Both the position numbers and the translations under genes were made by a program. The notes under the pieces were generated by a model. The model was given only the letters and a program-made list of their open reading frames with translations. It was not told the DNA's origin and searched no databases. From the NCBI GenBank assembly GCA_028866355.1, contig JAGWIH010000058.1, positions 1-10,115 of the forward strand: a stretch of 10,115 bases of DNA, written 5' to 3'. Source of the stretch: Alphaproteobacteria bacterium. GTDB taxonomy: Bacteria > Pseudomonadota > Alphaproteobacteria > ATCC43930 > CGMCC-115725. This document shows, in pieces, positions 8,119 to 10,115 of the stretch. Every line of letters begins with the position of its first letter. The first letter of the stretch is position 1.

Positions 8119-10115
8119 ATGGCGGCGCGGCTCGGGGCCGGGCGGCCCTACCCCCTTGGCGCGCACTGCGATCCGCGTGGCGCGAATTTCGCGATTTTTT
8201 CGGCGCACGCGGAAAAGGTCGAGCTTTGCCTGTTCGATTCCAACGGGCGGCACGAGACCGATCGTCTGCCCTTGCCCGAGAACACCAACGGCGTCTGGCA
8301 TGGCCACTTGCCCGAGGCCTATCCGGGGCTGCTTTACGGCTACCGCGTGCACGGACCGTACGCACCCGAGCACGGCCACCGCTTCAATGCGAACAAGCTG
8401 CTGCTCGATCCCTATGCGCGCGACATTGTCGGCGAACTGCATCTGAACGATGCGCATTTCGGTTACCGCGTCGGCAGCACGCGCGGCGACCGCTCCTTCG
8501 ACCGGCGCGACAATGCACGGGTGATGCCGAAATGCCGGCTGGTCGACGATAACTTCCACTGGGGCGATGACCGGCCGCCGCGGCGGCCCCTGTGCGACAG
8601 CGTCATCTATGAGCTGCACGTCAAGGGGTTCACCAAGCTCCATACCGGCATCGCCGAATCCATGCGCGGCACTTTCGCGGCGCTGCGCACGCCCGAGGTC
8701 ATCGACCATCTGCGCCACCTTGGCGTCACCGCAGTCGAACTGTTGCCGGTGCATTATGCCGTCGACGATCGGATATTACTGGAACGCGGACTGCGCAATT
8801 TCTGGGGTTACAACACGATTGGTTATTTCGCGCCCGATCGACGTCTGCTCGGCGGTGGCGACGGTGAATTCAAGCGAATGGTCGCCGCGCTGCATGCCGC
8901 GGGAATCGAAGTCATCATTGACGTCGTCTACAACCACACGGCGGAAGGCAACGAACTGGGACCGACGCTCTGCTTCCGCGGCATCGACAATCTTTCCTAT
9001 TACTGGCTGTCACCCGACGATCCGCGGCGCTACATGGATTTCACCGGCGTCGGCAACTCGCTGCGCATGAACCACCCGCGCGTGCTCCAACTCGTCACGG
9101 ATTCGCTGCGTTACTGGGTCGAGGTCATGCGCGTCGACGGCTTCCGTTTCGATCTGGCGACCACGCTGGCCCGCGGCCCCAACGGCTTCGATCCGAACAG
9201 CAGCTTTCTCGACGCTTTGAGCCAGGATCCGGTCCTGGCGCAAGTGAAGCTGATCGCGGAGCCGTGGGACATCGGCGAAAGCGGTTATCGCCTTGGCGCG
9301 TTCCCACCCGGATGGAGCGAGTGGAACGACCGGTTCCGCGACGATTTGCGCCGCTTCTGGCGCGGCGATGGCGGCGTCATCGGCGCCGTCGCCGGCCGCA
9401 TCGCCGGATCAGCTGACATCTTCCGGCATGACAGCCGTAAGCCGTCGGCGAGCGTCAACTTCGTCACCGCGCACGACGGTTTCACCCTTACCGACCTTGT
9501 CAGTTACAACGCCAAGCACAACGACGCCAATCGCGAAAATGGCACCGACGGCGCCAACGAAAATCTCAGCTGGAATTGCGGCGCCGAAGGGCCGACCGAC
9601 GATGCCGCGATCATCGCGCTGCGCAACTGCCAGCGACGCAACTTTCTGGCTTCGCTGCTGTTATCCCTGGGCGTGCCAATGCTGCTGGCCGGCGACGAGA
9701 TGGGCAACAGCCAAAACGGAAACAACAACGCCTATTGCCAGGACAACGACATCGGCTGGGTCGATTGGTCGGGCCTGTGGCAGCCCGGCAGCGATCTGAC
9801 CACGTTCATCCGACGCCTAATCGACCTGCGTCACGACCGACACCTGACGCGCGACCGGTTTCTCGATGGCACGGCGACTGCCGACGGGCGCAAGGACATG
9901 ACGTGGCTGCACGCCGACGGCGCCGAAATGACCGAGGCGGATTGGCAGATCCCCGACGCGCGATTTCTGGCAGCCGTGTTCGACGCGACGCGCCAGCCGC
10001 TGATGCTCTTGATGAATGCCCACAGCGAGGCCGTGGAGTTCACCCTGCCTGAAACTCCCAATATCAAAGCCTGGCATGTGCAGATCGACACCGCCGCCGA
10101 CAGCGGCTTCGGCAA
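8119..10115 (+). CDS. glgX: Glycogen debranching enzyme GlgX (3' end outside window)
   Basis: GlgX/TreX-type debrancher (GH13, subfamily 11), which hydrolyses alpha-1,6 branch linkages of glycogen or limit dextrin. The frame is open for 665 codons and runs off the right edge; the family is usually about 650-720 residues, so little is missing. An N-terminal CBM48-like domain (about 10-115; GANFAIFSAHAEKVELCLFD, then YGYRVHGPYAPEHGHRFN) is followed by IYELHVKGFTKLH, the hallmark GLRNFWGYNTIGYFAP, IDVVYNHTAEGNE, VDGFRFDLAT (D345 nucleophile), LIAEPWDIG (E381 acid/base), VTAHDGFTL (D453) and LAGDEMGNSQNGNNNAYCQDN. The D345-E381-D453 spacings (36 and 72) equal those reported for Sulfolobus TreX (D363, E399, D471; from memory). 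ATG 8119 lies 3 nt after the glgB stop, with a GGCGGG stretch about 7 nt upstream as a possible ribosome site. Beside glgE and glgB it probably trims or recycles the branched glucan. Isoamylase is a less likely name because the layout is typical GlgX. Confidence 0.95.
   Translation, partial: MAARLGAGRPYPLGAHCDPRGANFAIFSAHAEKVELCLFDSNGRHETDRLPLPENTNGVWHGHLPEAYPGLLYGYRVHGPYAPEHGHRFNANKLLLDPYARDIVGELHLNDAHFGYRVGSTRGDRSFDRRDNARVMPKCRLVDDNFHWGDDRPPRRPLCDSVIYELHVKGFTKLHTGIAESMRGTFAALRTPEVIDHLRHLGVTAVELLPVHYAVDDRILLERGLRNFWGYNTIGYFAPDRRLLGGGDGEFKRMVAALHAAGIEVIIDVVYNHTAEGNELGPTLCFRGIDNLSYYWLSPDDPRRYMDFTGVGNSLRMNHPRVLQLVTDSLRYWVEVMRVDGFRFDLATTLARGPNGFDPNSSFLDALSQDPVLAQVKLIAEPWDIGESGYRLGAFPPGWSEWNDRFRDDLRRFWRGDGGVIGAVAGRIAGSADIFRHDSRKPSASVNFVTAHDGFTLTDLVSYNAKHNDANRENGTDGANENLSWNCGAEGPTDDAAIIALRNCQRRNFLASLLLSLGVPMLLAGDEMGNSQNGNNNAYCQDNDIGWVDWSGLWQPGSDLTTFIRRLIDLRHDRHLTRDRFLDGTATADGRKDMTWLHADGAEMTEADWQIPDARFLAAVFDATRQPLMLLMNAHSEAVEFTLPETPNIKAWHVQIDTAADSGFG

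Noticed and set aside
7806..8552. Plus-strand 248-codon frame bridging the end of glgB and start of glgX
   Set aside because: It is out of frame with both genes, Arg-rich, and overlaps conserved GlgB and GlgX sequence, so it is a shadow frame.
8056..8754. Minus-strand frame across the glgB/glgX junction
   Set aside because: The plus strand is coding on both sides of a 3-nt gap, with GlgX N-terminal domain motifs in frame; the minus-strand product has no recognisable feature.
8746..8800. Possible frameshift in glgX near the VDDRILLERGLRNFWGYN segment
   Set aside because: Reading codon by codon from 8119 to the window end showed one continuous frame with GlgX motifs in the right order; there is no break.

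Overview
This window is a single, tightly packed, plus-strand gene cluster for trehalose and alpha-glucan (glycogen) metabolism. It has almost no non-coding DNA. In order it holds: the 3' part of otsA (trehalose-6-phosphate synthase), glgE (maltosyltransferase that uses maltose-1-phosphate), a natural treS-mak fusion (trehalose synthase joined to maltokinase), glgB (branching enzyme), and a nearly complete glgX (debranching enzyme) that runs off the right edge. All five read left to right. The junctions are 0 nt (otsA/glgE, if the GTG start is used), an 8-nt overlap (glgE/treS-mak), a 4-nt ATGA overlap (treS-mak/glgB) and a 3-nt gap (glgB/glgX). This strongly suggests one polycistronic, translationally coupled operon whose promoter lies left of the window.

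The genes spell out the GlgE pathway. OtsA makes trehalose-6-phosphate; a phosphatase (OtsB, not in the window) would release trehalose. The TreS half of the fusion isomerises trehalose to maltose, and the Mak half phosphorylates maltose to maltose-1-phosphate with ATP. GlgE adds the maltosyl unit to an alpha-1,4-glucan, GlgB introduces alpha-1,6 branches, and GlgX removes branches during turnover or trimming. Every enzyme whose active-site region is visible keeps the expected catalytic residues, and spacing between them matches characterised homologues as I remember them, so all appear functional.

The DNA is GC-rich with strong G/C preference at third codon positions, which produces long meaningless open frames on the opposite strand. 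High GC, the fused TreS-Mak (common in Proteobacteria, separate in many Actinobacteria) and the gene order suggest a proteobacterium, probably an alphaproteobacterium of the Hyphomicrobiales or Rhodospirillales type. That assignment is inference. I see no RNA genes, mobile elements, CRISPR arrays, terminators or promoters. The content is a recognisable pathway rather than a new system. The points most worth a second look are the coupling of otsA to the GlgE module without otsB in view, the uncertain glgE start, and the organisation of the bifunctional TreS-Mak protein.
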